Below, piece by piece: positions 10,505-22,224 of a stretch of DNA of 64,000 nt. Below the pieces are notes generated by a model. The model was not told the origin of the DNA and searched no databases. It saw nothing but the letters and a program-made list of their open reading frames with translations. A program made the position numbers and the translations under genes. Each line of letters opens with the position of its first letter. Within the stretch, counting starts at the first letter, position 1. Source of the DNA: Rhizomys pruinosus (taxonomy: Eukaryota > Chordata > Mammalia > Rodentia > Spalacidae). Location of the stretch: positions 3,394,670-3,458,669 of the forward strand of contig VZQC01009601.1 of NCBI GenBank assembly GCA_009823505.1, written 5' to 3'.

Positions 10505-10553
10505 CCAAAATAATATTTGAAATGAAATAGCAGTAATTTTATCTTCATTTTTT

Positions 10554-11187
10554 CAAAATTTTTTATTATTTAACTTTTAAGGGATTCACAGTATAAGAGC
10601 ACAGTTGTTTTTCAATTCACATTAAGTTGCTCAGTGTGCCATACAATTAGGTAATTGGGCTAGCATCCACGATGAGGGATACCATTCGTCCTTTGTTTTT
10701 TTTGTTTTTTTTTTATTTTAATTTTATTAATTTATTTATTTCTGTATGTGTATGAATGTACTGCCTGCATGCAAGTCTGTGCACCCGTGTCGTGCAACGC
10801 CGCGGAGGTCAGAAGAGGGTCTCGGATTCCCCTGGAGCTGGAGTTCTCCTGGAATTGGAGTTTCAGACGGCTCTCGGCCGCCATGTGGGTGCTGGGGATC
10901 GAACCCGGGTCCTCTGTAAGAGCAGTTGGTGCTCTTAACCGCTAGGCCATCTCTCCAGCCCCTCGTCCTTTGTTTTTCTGGGACTGTGTTACTTCACTCA
11001 GCATGATATCTTCTAGTTCCATCCATTTACCTGCAAAGCTCGTGATGTCATCTTTCTTTACCACTACATAGAACTCCATTGTGTAGATGTACCATATTTT
11101 CTCTATCCACCAGTCAGTTGAGGGGCACTTGGGTTGGTTCCAGCTCTTTGCTATTGTGAAGAGAGCTGCAATAAACATGGCTGTGGA
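10554..11187 (-). mobile_element. L1 3' end: ORF2 C-terminus and UTR, split by B2
   Basis: On the minus strand the sequence encodes a recognisable L1 ORF2 C-terminus (residues such as WYIYTMEFY and MLSEVTQSQ) at about 10975-11178, then a short 3' UTR. It is 5' truncated. Similar flanks, atcttcattttt (10541) and atctttcatttt (11188), suggest the target duplication. A young B2 interrupts it. Confidence 0.8.
10701..10962 (-). mobile_element. B2 SINE, young, duplicated subtype
   Basis: A clean full-length B2 flanked by a 15-bp duplication tcgtcctttgttttt (10686-10700 and 10963-10977), inside the L1 above. It carries the internal duplication (ctggagctggag / ctggaattggag). The B-box aaccgggtcctc region is intact, consistent with recent movement. 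Confidence 0.96.
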
Positions 11188-11199
11188 TCTTTCATTTTA

Positions 11200-11559
11200 A
11201 AAAGGAAGGGGATCACTCACTAAGAATCTGTCTATATTTATCTGCTGCTGCTTCTCCACACCAGCCTTGTAATGACTTCCAACTCTGTGCTAGATAATTC
11301 ATAGTCTGTTGATAGGGAAACGTGCTTCCTTCCATCAAGAAGACCTTATAGGCTTCTGAATGAAGCTTATCTTGAACAAGTACCAATAAACCAGTCAATA
11401 TTTCTTTCAAGAGCCAGTGTCCACTGGTTTAAAGAATATTACTCTAACATCCCCCTTCATGTGAGGGTCTCTGACCTTCCTTTCCTGTATCATCTATTTT
11501 TGTCCTTCAGCACACTCCTGACAGTTCACCTTTCATATCTGCATTTATTATACTTGCTA
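11200..11559. other. Unassigned stretch
   Basis: No gene. It lies between the L1 and the L2 remnant and may be unrecognisable upstream L2. Confidence 0.4.
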
Positions 11560-12114
11560 TGACAACAGCCACTTCTCAGTCTCTTTGCTTTTCTGCACAA
11601 CTTTCATTTCACCAAAATGTTTCTTACTAACACTGACGATCTGCAAACTCTAAGCACCAGTGGTCAACTCTCAGTCTTTTTACTGGACTTGCTACCCTGG
11701 AGTACATCAATGTCTTCTCCTCCATGCATTTTCTTCACTTACATTAAGGATATTAAAGGGTGGTTGTCTTCTGATCTCTTGGGACATTCATGCCCAGTGT
11801 GATAGGCATTTCTCTGCAGTCATCATACATCTTAAATTGGTGAACCTGAAGATTAGACTGTGTGGCCCTCCTTTCTTGTCTATCTGAACTGTTTCATTTA
11901 GGTTCTTCACGGCTCTGTATTTACTAGTATGCAAATGACAACTAGATCTTTAACTTTCACTTCATTTACTTCATCTCTCTCCAACCACAGGTTATGAATT
12001 CTCCTCTCACCTGGAATCTTCACTTGTAACATGCTATAAATCCACATAAAAACCGAACTTCTAATATCCCCCCTTAAAACATTTTCCATATTCTACCTTT
12101 CCCACCAAAGATCA

Positions 12115-12200
12115 GGATCGTGTCCTTTCTCCTCTCCTCCTCTTCTTCTTTCTGCTCTTCCTCCTTCCTCCCTTCCTCCTCTTCCTTTTCCTCCTCCCAA
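12115..12200. repeat. CT-rich tract
   Basis: Pyrimidine-rich low-complexity sequence next to the 3' side of the antisense B1. It is probably derived from that B1's A-rich tail. Confidence 0.85.
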
Positions 12201-12340
12201 TACTTTTTATTAAGACAGTGTCTTCCTATAGTCCCAAAAGGCCTGGAACTCACTATGTAGACCACCCTGGTCTTGATCTCACAGAGATTTGTCTCCCCAG
12301 TGCTGGGATTAAAGAAGTGAACCACCATGCCTGGATGCCC
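12201..12340 (-). mobile_element. B1 SINE
   Basis: Antisense B1: aagacagtgtcttcctatag, ggcctggaactcactatgta, agtgctgggattaaagaa, accaccatgcctgga. Inserted into the L2 remnant. Confidence 0.85.
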
Positions 12341-12705
12341 ATTGTTACCAACTGTTCAGATTGACACGTTGCAGTAATCCTCAACTCTGTTCTATCTACA
12401 GATTCCTTAGGTGGCATCTTCTAAACATGTTTTCAAAGTACATCCACAGCTTCTCATTGCCTTTGCTATATCCCTAGCCTGAACTCTCAGCATCCAGTCT
12501 ATATATTGGTGAGAGCTTTGACTGTGTAGTCCAGCTCCACTTGTGATCTTCCCCCAACTTATTCTCCTTTAAACCTCTGCAGTTCTCCATTTTTCTCAGA
12601 ATAAAGTCAGAGTTCTGATTATAGCCTGTCAGGGATTGTGCAGTGTGCTAGATTTTTATGTTTGTGACATCATCTCCTATTATTGTCCTCCAGTTCATTC
12701 TTTTT

Positions 12706-12949
12706 TTTTTTTTTAATTTTATTTATTTCTGTATGTGTATGAATGTACTGTCTGCATGCAAGTCTGTGCACCCTTGTCGTGCAATGCCGCGGAGGTCAGA
12801 AGAGGGTCTCGGATTCCCCTGGAACTGGAGTTCTCCTGGAATTGGAGTTTCAGACGGTTCTCGGCCGCCATATGGGTGCTGGGGATCGAACCCGGGTCCT
12901 CTGTAAGAGCGGTCGGCGCTCTTAACCACTAGGCCATCTCTCCAGCCCC
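12706..12949 (-). mobile_element. B2 SINE, young, duplicated subtype
   Basis: Full length, nearly identical to the copy at 10701-10962. Flanked by cagttcattcttttt (12691-12705 and 12950-12964), a 15-bp target duplication. Carries the internal duplication and interrupts the L2 remnant. Confidence 0.96.
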
Positions 12950-13110
12950 CAGTTCATTCTTTTTAGACACGCTCCCTTTGTTAAAATTTCTGGAACATAT
13001 CAGGCACATCCATGACTTAATATCATTACGACTGTCCTTTATGCATAACAATCTCTTTTAGAAAAATTTCCCCAAAACATGAATACTTTGTAACCCTTCC
13101 CTAATTATTT

Positions 13111-13465
13111 TTATTAGCTTACTTTGTTTGAGTAGCTAAAACAACATATCCTTCACCCTGTTGACTTAAATGACAGAAACCTGTTGGTGACAGGTCTTTA
13201 TTGAGAGATAAAAATATCAAGGCACCAGCAGGTTCCCTGTCGAATGATAGCTTGCTTTCTAGAAAATAGATGGTGTCTTCTCACTGTGTTCCCATTAGGT
13301 AGAAAGGGCAAATGAAGCAATGATTTATAAAGGCAATGATTTCTGTTTACGAGGGCTCAGCCTTCACAGGCTTCTCTTGTCCCCAAAGCTTGGTCTCCTA
13401 ATACTAACACAATTAGCGTTTCATCTGTGAATTCTAGTTTGGCCCAAATGCTCACAACATACCAC
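13111..13465 (-). mobile_element. MaLR-type LTR remnant
   Basis: It reads as the antisense of a mammalian MaLR/MLT-type LTR: agctaaaacaacatatcc, gacttaaatgacagaaacc, aaggcaccagcaggttcc, atggtgtcttctcactgtgt, gagggctcagcc, tcctaatactaacacaatta. It is old and diverged, with no internal region. Confidence 0.65.
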
Positions 13466-13559
13466 CTAGTTCTAGTAAAATCAAGTTACCTGATTCAAAT
13501 TTTAAAAATAATCATCCAGATAATACTATATTTATACATTTTATATTATTATCATTATG

Positions 13560-13895
13560 ATTATGTGCTTGTATTTGCATGTGTGGATGTGTGCATCTTA
13601 GTGTGCACATGTAAAGGGAGAGGTTGCAGTTATTCACTCTCCACTGTGCCTTTTGAGGCAGGATCCCTCTCTGATTTTAGACTTCATAGACTGGCTAGAC
13701 AGACCAGACAATAAGCTCCATGGATCTTCCTATCTCAGTACCCCCACCCTCTGTGCCACACAGGGTTATGGACAAGTTACATACTGCCTGTCTTTTATAT
13801 GGTGCTGGGGAGCTCAGTCATCTTGAGTGCCTGGCTCTGCACCCACTGAGTCATTTCCCCAAACTCTCAGATGCTGTTCTTGCTCTGTGTTCCCA
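13560..13895 (-). mobile_element. B4A-like rodent repeat
   Basis: Composite pattern typical of B4A, antisense: a TG-rich start (gcatgtgtggatgtgtgcat), then cttttgaggcaggatccctc, agactggctagacagacc, atcttcctatctcagtaccc and a terminal cacccactgagtcatttccc. Confidence 0.5.
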
Positions 13896-14334
13896 GAAAA
13901 CGGGCTTAAAATGATCTGGAATGTTTTGTTTAATATGCTGTCCTTGGTTTTAATTTCAATTCTTTAACACACCAATCCAATATAATAAAGCTGACTGATT
14001 TTGACATAATAATCTATTGACATAATTTAGTTTTTACATTAATGACTCCAATAGTACATGAAAAATATTTTTCCAGGCCGTTTATTTTTTTTTCCTAGCC
14101 ACTCTCCAGTACCAAAATCATGGACATATAGAAGGAAATGTCAATCTCAAATTCTTAAAATTGGAGGTAAACAGCATCATGGGACTGGTATCAATAGGGA
14201 TTCCATGGTTGAAGAACGGGGGATGCAAGCAAGGAGAGTAGCCTACGGTGTTGGGGGGGGGCATGTGAGAAAACTAGAGGAGCATTTTGCCATCTTTACA
14301 TCAAGTAACAGGCAAAGATGTTGTTGTCTGAAAT
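13896..14334. other. Unassigned stretch
   Basis: No gene. It overlaps a 120-codon plus-strand frame (14058-14420) with no recognisable domain, which runs into the MIR below. Confidence 0.5.
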
Positions 14335-14565
14335 CATCAGCTTGTCGCTCTAGACTTGGTACTTCTTGGGTTTTTGACCTTTGGCAATTAACAAACCATT
14401 TCATATTCCTAGTTTCCTAGGAGTGAACTATGTATAACTGTTCCCGCCTCATAAAAACTGTTGTTCTCATAGCTGGCAGTGGGCTTAAATTATGCAAAGC
14501 ATTTTGATAGTTGTGGCATATGAGAGGCACCGATAAGTGGTATTTCTTATCATTATTGCCTTAAC
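14335..14565 (+). mobile_element. MIR SINE
   Basis: MIR core and 3' half are recognisable: gacctttggcaattaacaaa, cctagtttcctag, ttcccgcctcataaaa, atgcaaagcatttt, gaggcaccgataagtgg. This is an ancient mammalian tRNA-derived SINE. Confidence 0.6.
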
Positions 14566-15271
14566 TACCTATATTCTTTGTCTCAGATTGGGTGGCAATG
14601 TTGTGACTCAGTACTCTTCAATCATTTTGCTTAGTCATTGCAATCACATAACAAGTAACTAAATATCTCTTTGATACACTACTGTCTCTGTTTATTTCTT
14701 ACAGGGAGATATTTCTGCTGCAGACTGTGTGGGCAGAGGTGGCTGTGATTCCTACATTACTCAGCCACAGTGGCTATAGTCCAAATTCTCCTGACTTCCT
14801 CAAAGCCTGTGAGCCAGTGAAGACAATCTTTGCATGTCAATGTGGGAAAGAAAAGAAACTGACTCAAGAATCTTTCAGACATGTTTTCAGTGTGGCAACT
14901 ATAATATCATTGACTACACCAATCTGTTTGGTTAAGCTAAAGACGGGGAAATTTTGTGAAAAGATCTGATATGCCACAAAGCCAAGTACATATATGATAG
15001 GAAAGCAAAGACTTTAGAGGATGATAATTCAACACTCCACAATGATCTACACTCCAAAGACAGAGATGACATTGAAAGTTCAGTCCCTTTCTCTTTTATA
15101 CATAGATTTGAGAATCCAAAAGGGAATTTGATCTTAAAATCATATGAAAAGTAATGTTAATGGTTGTAAGTAGAATTCCTAAAACAGTTTATGACATAAT
15201 AGGAAGATGTAATGAGATAAGCTATAATTATTTTGGGGGTATTCAGAAGAAAGCATGCATAGGTTTGTAGT
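14566..15271. other. Unassigned stretch
   Basis: About 700 bases with no supportable gene or repeat. The 80-codon frame at 14727-14969 has no family motif. Confidence 0.5.
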
Positions 15272-15342
15272 GATTATATATCTATATATATCTATGTCTA
15301 TATCTATATCTATATCTATCTGTATATATATAATATATATAC
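15272..15342. repeat. TA / TATC compound microsatellite
   Basis: Tatctata and TA units alternate. Directly right of it, gactgaccttgaactgcctc (to about 15380) may be the stump of an antisense B1. Confidence 0.9.
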
Positions 15343-15537
15343 AGACTGACCTTGAACTGCCTCCGACTTCTGGATTGGGAATATGTATGTACAACCACAA
15401 CCACATAATGTCATCGTTCATTGATGTACCTGACAGGAGACTGGATTAACATTTAATTAAATGCTAACACAGATTGTCATGATGAATGAATACAGAGACC
15501 AAGTAAAGAAGTGGAATTAAGATGTGAACAGTTAGGT

Positions 15538-15742
15538 CTAAGAGAGATGGTTCAGCAGTTCAAGGAAATTGATACTCTTGCAGAGGGCCAGATTTCAGTC
15601 CCCAGCCATCAAATGGCAATGCACAGCCATCTGCAGCTCCAGTTTTAGGGAATCTTCTGCCCTCTTCTTGCCTCCACAGGCACTGCACACGAATGGTATA
15701 CATGCAGGCAAAACACTCATACATATAAAATAAAAATAGATA
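15538..15742 (+). mobile_element. B2 SINE, diverged
   Basis: agagagatggttcagcagtt start, gatttcagtccccagcca B-box region, ctgccctcttcttgcctcc, and an acatataaaataaaaa tail. It has many point changes, so it is an older copy. Confidence 0.8.
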
Positions 15743-16714
15743 TGCACAGAGAACAATACTACAAAAACAGAAAACAAAATACAGCTTGTGAAGGTCCCAA
15801 GAACAGTGACTACTGATGCTGAAACACATACCCATACTACAGAAATCAGTTTTATAGAACTCTTAATTTTATAGAAAACAATAAAACACAAAGGCGGATA
15901 TCTGTGTCTGAAATTAAATTCATTTGGTATCAACTGTGGATGTGACCTAATTTCCCATTATAGTTTTAAGTTACTGATGAGAAGAGGATGTCAGGCTCTG
16001 TAGTGTAAAGAGAATCTGGACTGTGAGAAACAGAGAAAGCAGCATTAGGCAAGAGAACTGGGACAGGACTTAAATTCAAAGAAAAAAGATTTACATAAGT
16101 CATCTAAATCTGCACAGCTATTATCTAGAAGCCATTATTTCTTGCCAACCAGTAATAATTTTATTTGCTTGGATAATCACACACGAGCCCATGCCTTAGA
16201 TGAATATTTTTCATTTTAGCTAATGAGGATCTGGAGAAGAGATTCATTTTTCCCATTGACAAGTGCTTAGAAAAACATTATAACTTTGTTCATAAGGTCA
16301 ATCTTAGTGAAATAGAAAGAAAATTGTGTACTTGATTTAGTGTTATTTCACCATTAGAAACTAGCCAAGCCTTGACTGATTAGGTTCCAAGGGAAGATTT
16401 GCCATTTCCTAAGAACACAATTACTTTCTGTTATTCTGCTGTACAGACACATGCAGGAGATATCTTTAGGCAGGAAGTGAACACTAAGGCCCTGAGCACA
16501 TTTTTTTTTAGTTTTCCCCATTTTTGGTCCTAAATAATGAATAGAGTTTCCCAACTCTAATTTACATCATTATCATGTTAGTTAACTATACTCTATAAAG
16601 GGAAGAATGGATGGTTCTTAACTTATCAAATAAAATAACATGATAAACGCACATGAAATCTTAAAACAAACCAAAAATAGATGGATTGAGTCTTTAAGCA
16701 TTTTAAATTTTTTT
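15743..16714. other. Unassigned stretch
   Basis: No gene or clear repeat. The minus-strand frame at 15595-15933 reads through the B2 and is chance. Confidence 0.5.
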
Positions 16715-16918
16715 CACATTTATATATTCTATGTGTGAGTTTGAGTGCACACATATGTATGTGCATGTGCATGCATGTGAATGTCACACAGCATGCTTGC
16801 TGAGGTCAGAGGATAAACTGTGGGAATGGGCTCTCTCTCTTCTTCATTGGTCTGGGGACTGAGTTAGGTTGTTATGCTTGTTGGCAGGTGCTTTTATCTA
16901 CTGACTGATCTCACAGGC
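16715..16918 (-). mobile_element. B3-type SINE
   Basis: Antisense B3 pattern: a TG-rich tail (tgtatgtgcatgtgcatgca), gctgaggtcagaggataaac, tgggctctctctctt and a distal ctgatctcacaggccc. Confidence 0.65.
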
Positions 16919-16921
16919 CCA

Positions 16922-17036
16922 TACATATGAGAGAGGTTCTCAGCATGGAACCCAGGCTGTGTTCAACTCACCATGTTCCTGCTACAACATCCCTACTGCT
17001 GGGGTTACAGGTACACTTCACAATGCTTGGCTCTAC
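16922..17036 (-). mobile_element. Old B1/PB1-like SINE
   Basis: Diverged antisense B1: acccaggctgtgttcaactc, ctactgctggggttacaggt, acaatgcttggctctac. Confidence 0.6.
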
Positions 17037-17162
17037 TTCCCTAATATGTTCCTCAACTATAAATATTTGAAGTTATTTAATATATACTTTGTATGGGTAT
17101 ATTAATGTAAATCAAATCTTCTTTTCTACATGACTGATATGTTCACTTTAAAGTTATTATCA

Positions 17163-17420
17163 GGGGCTGGAGAGATGGCTCAGTGGTTAAGAGTACTGAC
17201 TGCTCTTATAGAGGACCTGGGTTCCATTCCCAGTACCCACATGGCAGCTAAGAACCATCTTTAACTCCAGTTCCAGGGGAATCTGATGCCCTCTTCTGAC
17301 TTCCATGGCATTGCATGACATGGGTGCACCTTCCTACATCCAGAGAGTGCACTCATACACATAAAATAATAAATAAAATAAAATAAAATAAAAAGACTGA
17401 GTTGTCTTTAAAAAAATAAA
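17163..17420 (+). mobile_element. B2 SINE
   Basis: ggggctggagagatggctca start, gggttccattcccagtaccc, and an AAATA-rich tail. Flanks share aaagttatt. It lacks the internal 17-bp duplication. Confidence 0.92.
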
Positions 17421-17463
17421 GTTATTTTCCGTGGCTTTCAACGTTTGTTTAAAAATATTTCTT

Positions 17464-17709
17464 GGGGCCTGGAGAGATAGCCTAGCGATTAAGAGCACTG
17501 ACTGCTCTTGCAGAGGACCCAGGTTTGATCCCCGGCACCCACATGGCAGCTGAGAACCGTCTGTAATTCCAATTCCAGGAGAACTCCAGTTCCAGGGGGA
17601 ATCTGAGACCCTCTTCTGACCTCTGCGGCATTGCACGACACGGGTGCACAAACCTACATGCAGACAGTACACTCATACACATACAAAAATAAATAACATT
17701 AAAAATTTT
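17464..17709 (+). mobile_element. B2 SINE, duplicated subtype
   Basis: Starts ggggcctggagagatagcct. aattccaattccaggag followed by aactccagttccagg shows the internal duplication. Flanked by aaatatttct (17453-17462 and 17710-17719). It lies head to tail with the previous B2, about 40 bases away. Confidence 0.95.
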
Positions 17710-17719
17710 TAAATATTTC

Positions 17720-18659
17720 TCCCCTGCTACTCAGCTCCATGTTGACAGTATCTGGGTGCTAAACTCTTGTGTTGAAAATGTATAGTGGAAGTCAGGAATT
17801 CAGTTGGATCCCAAACGTTCTTACATACGATATTGTCTTGACAATTAAGAACTGCTCTTTCCACTGGCCTAGACTTTTTCTGCAGACATTATTCTCCATA
17901 TGGCCACATTTAATGGTAAGCTATTTTCAGTATACTGTTATCTTTGTCATTCATTGGCAATATTATTTGGTTATGAATCTCACTTGGACTGAACACCAGC
18001 TTTTTTTTTATTTAATCCCTTGAAATAAACTGAGTATTCTGAGCATTTTCTTCAAAAGACATTGGCTGTCTCATGGGAATATTGTGACAGCAAAATTATG
18101 GTATGAAAGTCTGAGAAGAGAGGACAGATATCCTAGATCCTACATCAGACCATATTTGGTCTGACAAAGTGTGTGCTAGAGAGAAGAGCAAATTTTGTGA
18201 ACTTACTTGAGTTTGGAATAGTTTATAAAAGATTGGTCTTATAATAAGCACAGCTGAATACATATCCAGCATGCATTTTTAATCCTTCCAATTTTCTCAT
18301 GATCTTATCTTTATTGTGGGTTCCAAGTTGTTCCACACAGGTTTGTTCAGGCCCAGCCAGCTTTATCCCCATACTTGGTCATGGTCTTACCCGACGGAGA
18401 CAATAATCACATTTTTTGCTAGTGATTGATTTTCCTTGGACATGCGACCAATGAATATTTTCAACCAATGAATATTAATGCAAATTCCCTGGAGGAAAGG
18501 GGGTTTTGTAAATGTTCTTGAATCTCTCAAATAATCACAAGGAAGAACTGAGCTCTATGTCTATGGAATATGTTGTGGGTTGATCCGCTACTTTCCACTT
18601 GTAGGAGTCTTGCAACTAAAAAAGGAGGCCAGTGTAAAAACAAAAGCTTTATAAAAGTA
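17720..18659. other. Unassigned stretch
   Basis: About 940 bases with no gene or recognisable repeat. A frame at 17769-18023 has no known motif. Confidence 0.5.
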
Positions 18660-18845
18660 AGCCAGAAGCCAGGGGTGTAGGCACAGATCTATAATCCCAG
18701 AATTCAGGAGTCTGCAGGAAGTTGCTGATGAATATGAGGCCAGTCTGAGCTACATGGTGAGATCAAGGGCAGCCTGGGCTACATACCAGAATCTGTCTCA
18801 AAAAACAAGCCATCCAGACAAACAACCAAAGAACAACAACAGCAG
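18660..18845 (+). mobile_element. B1-like SINE, diverged
   Basis: gccagaagccaggggtgtag, tctataatcccagaattcag, gggcagcctgggctacatac, aatctgtctcaaaaaac, then a CAA/AGC-rich tail. An extra block between the two glycine-like halves hints at a PB1-type variant. Confidence 0.75.
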
Positions 18846-18979
18846 CAGCAACTACCATCAACACAACAGCAAAAAGGTTATCAAAAAATAACAGAGAAAT
18901 ATAAAATTAAAGTTGCTCCTTTTAGACAAAATGAACAATGTTAATGTTATACTCCTCATGATCTAAAGACAACGGTGTT

Positions 18980-19072
18980 TTTTGTTGTTTTGTTTTTGTT
19001 TTTTTGAGACACAGTTCCTCTCTAGTCCCAGCAGGCCTGGAACTACATATGTAAACTAAGCTGTCCTCAATC
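18980..19072 (-). mobile_element. B1 SINE fragment
   Basis: Antisense B1 3' half: ttttttgagacacagttcct, cagcaggcctggaactacat. The rest of the element is cut off at a T run that begins the next element. Confidence 0.75.
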
Positions 19073-19448
19073 TCTTTTTTTTTTTTTTTTCATTAAAAAC
19101 TGAGTAACTTTATTGACACATCATTATCACTTAAAGCCCATAGCTCACAAGAGGGTTCATTCTTACTGTTCAGTCTGTGGCTTTGGACTGTGGATGAGGA
19201 TACACAACCATCATCACAGAATTATCCAGAGGGTTTTCGCAACCCAAGCACTCCTTCAGCATCCCTAGTCACCCGTTTCTCCTTGCAACCCCTGAAAACT
19301 CTTCTTTTTACTGTCCCCACAGTTTTAAAGCCTTTTTTGCAATATCACAATGGAACCTACAATCTGTAGCCTTTCATATTAGTTCCTTACACTTAGCCAG
19401 TTCCATGACTTATTCTTGTTTGCTCATTTCTTTGTTTTCTATTACTTC
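19073..19448 (-). mobile_element. Ancient mammalian L1 (L1M-type) fragment
   Basis: It matches the antisense of mammalian-wide L1M 3' sequence in order: agagggttcattcttac, acacaaccatcatcacaga, tgcaacccctgaaaac, tctttttactgtccccacag, tctgtagcctttcatatt, acttagccagttccatgact, ttgctcatttc. It is non-coding and long inactive. Confidence 0.65.
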
Positions 19449-19613
19449 TTTATTTTTTTTTCATTTTTTAACAATAAGTGATAATTTATGAGTACAAGCA
19501 TCCTTCATGTAAAACCATTTTGCAAGCAGTTGTGCCCAAACCCACACAGCCCAAGGGTCCCACCATCCAGCTGGAGGTGGGGGGCTTGTATGTATAATCA
19601 AGTTGATCAAATA
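19436..19613 (-). repeat. Copy of unidentified repeat (3'-end module)
   Basis: About 178 bases match 25855-26032 at roughly 94 percent by eye, with the same orientation and the same T-rich left edge (attacttctttatttttt). Homology stops sharply at atcaaata. In the other copy this module is the 3' end of a retroinsertion. Confidence 0.75.
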
Positions 19614-20869
19614 ATTGGGACAACTGTGCTTTTGTATTGGGAATCCCTACACAAGTTCTAGAGCTGACCTAACACTTATTTCCAGACCTGGGATTTTTAG
19701 TATGTGATGGAGGGTATGTGTGCATCTTTAGAGTAATATGGGACTAAAATGGAAAGATGTGAATAAAGAAATATGACATGGAAATAACATACAGTTTGTT
19801 TCCAAAGGATTGCTATAGGTGCAATGTAACAGGCTGGTGCAACTTAGACTTTCTGGGTGATTAAGGACCATACCTGATGTCCATACCAATTTGGCCAAGG
19901 GACCTGAGGGATAACTTTGTTCCTTGTCATCAAAGGTCAACCAAGTCTTAGGGGATTACACATGGGGGCATCTCTTGAAATGTCCTACACAGGTGGGTCA
20001 CCAGTCTTCCTGTTCAGGGGGGTCTTGGAGAGCCACTAAGGGGATGTCAACCAGTGTCCAGTCTATAAAGAGGAAAGTCTGCTCATGCTTCAGAAAAGGA
20101 AGCCTGGTCCAGCCAGACCTGATTTTGTCCTCAAGTAGATGGAACTTGAAGATGAGGAGCTGAAAGGAGCAAGGGGCTCTCATCCTACCCCCACCAAAAA
20201 AAAAAAAACCCAAGAGACCCCTGAGGACCAGATCCTCAACTGACCTCAAGAAAACAAAACCTTGGTTAATCTGGGCTAACTGTGTGGCCTTAGACATCCA
20301 GAAGAAAAGTACAGCCAGAAATAAATAATCAAGTAAGACCAGAGAAACTGTACTGCAGACATAAAACTTGAGTTCTTAGTAAAAAGACAAAAAGGAAAAA
20401 GAGAGAGCACTGTTGTTTGGCCTGTCTTCAATTCCTACAGGCAGATGCATCTGCTCTGTAGATGCCACTGCTTTTGGCACTCCTCAAGGACATGAAATAC
20501 AGCTTTTTAACCATCCAGTGTGGACTGAGGTCTGCTGAGATATCCAACTTGTGAACTAAGCAGCTAATGGGAATTCAGCCTCATCAGAATATGGACTGCC
20601 ATTGTTGGACTACTTCAGCTGTATCATGGAGGCCAGTGCAGGGGAATCAAGACAGGATGCATGCTTACTGGACTTCATTTGGGGGACTATGGGAGGGAAA
20701 GACCCCAATGTGGATCACAAGTGCAGGATTGATGGTTGTTTGGACTTGCCAATGAGGAGCCTTTAAGGACTTCCTTAAGGAAAGTATGACATCTTTTAGG
20801 GGAAAAAAAAATCCTCCAATTAAAAAAAAAATAACAGAGAAACTCATTTTTCTTTAAGGGTATGAGTTT
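19614..20869. other. Unassigned; possibly LINE or ERV-derived
   Basis: About 1.25 kb that I cannot name. It ends against an L1-type 3' terminus. Blocks such as ggactgaggtctgctgagat and gggagggaaagacccc resemble rodent retroelement UTR, so it may be the upstream UTR of that L1. There is an A-run at about 20199-20210. No coding frame is supportable. Confidence 0.35.
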
Positions 20870-21055
20870 GATAGGTTATTAATCAGGGTGCAATGTAGAC
20901 CTATACTGAAGGATATTGACAGACACAAATTTGATTTTGTATGCTTTAAAATATATTAGGGAATACATAAAATCAGGTGAGGGCTGATTTAAGAGGAGTA
21001 CTGGTATGATAAGATCAAAATATAATGTATGAAACTTGCAAAATTCAATAAAAAG
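20870..21055 (+). mobile_element. Probable L1 3' terminus
   Basis: tacataaaatcaggtgaggg, gaggagtactggtatgat, then aatataatgtatgaaact and aattcaataaaaag form a typical murid L1 terminal block. Confidence 0.5.
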
Positions 21056-22224
21056 AAAACTATAGCATCAAATCTGTATTATAACATGCCTAAAACTAAT
21101 TTTATATGAAAGACTAAATTATTTAAGCTTCAAAAACATTCTAAATAAAATACATTAAAATATTATGAAATATATTTTGTAGGATTTTGTTTGGAAACAA
21201 TCACTATATCAACTTCCAATTTCCTGAACCTTGTTTTAGATACAACTTTCAAGTCATTTTTTTCCCTTATATCTTCAAGCAAAATAGTCCTGAATCTTAC
21301 TTAACAGTCTTTCTTTTTATATGATTGTAAGGTTGTTGCTTAGCAATGAAGAAAATAAGAAAAAAATTCTGAAATTTGCCACGATTCCCTTCTTGGTTCA
21401 AATGGGCATACAACATCAACTATGTCAGTACTCCTTCATTCACAAAATCGACCATTAAACCATCATGGGAGAGAGAATATGGTTAGACTCTTACACCAAT
21501 GTCTAGATGTGGTGTGGGAATCATCTTTGGGAGAAATGAAACCAGAGCTTTCTGCATGCAAGCAAAAAAAATATCTATGCATATTATCAGACACTCTGTA
21601 TCCATAATGTAAACAAAGTTTCTAAAACCATTGCTTTTGTTTAGTGCTAATTTTACATAGTCAACTCACAATTATCTGGAAATGAACTAAATGACTTGAG
21701 AACTGACCATGGCTTACCACAAAAGTAGCACACTCATACAAACATTTAAAACACAGAGAATAAAAAGCATGAAGTGTTTGTGGAAGGATAGCAATTAATA
21801 GGCACAGTGGCTACTACATCATGGGAATATCTCTGGCTCAACATTCCCAAGCTCAACATCTTAGAATGTTGTCCTTCTAGAAGCTTCTCCATAGCAAATG
21901 TAACCTTCTCTAAAGGAAGGGCAAGAGGGATTTCTGCATTGCTGGAAATCCAACACAGTAGTTGAATCTATGAGAATGGAAAAATTAGCTGGGGAAAAGA
22001 GAATTGAGAAAAAAAGAAAGCAAATTCAGGCACGAGGAGATTTCCCCACCTCACATTCCAACCCACATTTATTTTCTTCTCCCAAATCTTTTTCCAATAC
22101 AAAACTTCTTCTAACATGAAGTAAGATGATAAATGATAAATAGGTTATAGATCAATACATGGGTAGATGGTAGAATATTCAGCAAAACAAGCTTACCATT
22201 AATTCAATATAATATGTTGTATTA
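21056..22224. other. Unassigned stretch
   Basis: About 1.2 kb of AT-rich sequence without a gene or clear repeat. Confidence 0.5.

Larger units (their letters stand above)
11560..13110 (+). mobile_element. Ancient L2 LINE, ORF remnant, split by B1 and B2
   Basis: Decayed L2 reverse-transcriptase-to-3' sequence is readable in order: ttctcagtctctttgc, a vestige of the Y-A-D-D region near 11923-11950 (tttactagtatgcaaatgac), aaaaccgaacttctaatat, acatgttttcaaagtacatc, cagaataaagtcagagttct, tagacacgctccc. L2 is a mammalian-wide, long-dead LINE. No open frame remains, and two later SINEs interrupt it. Confidence 0.6.

Noticed and set aside
14058..14420. 120-codon plus-strand frame
   Set aside because: No family resemblance, and the end lies in a MIR.
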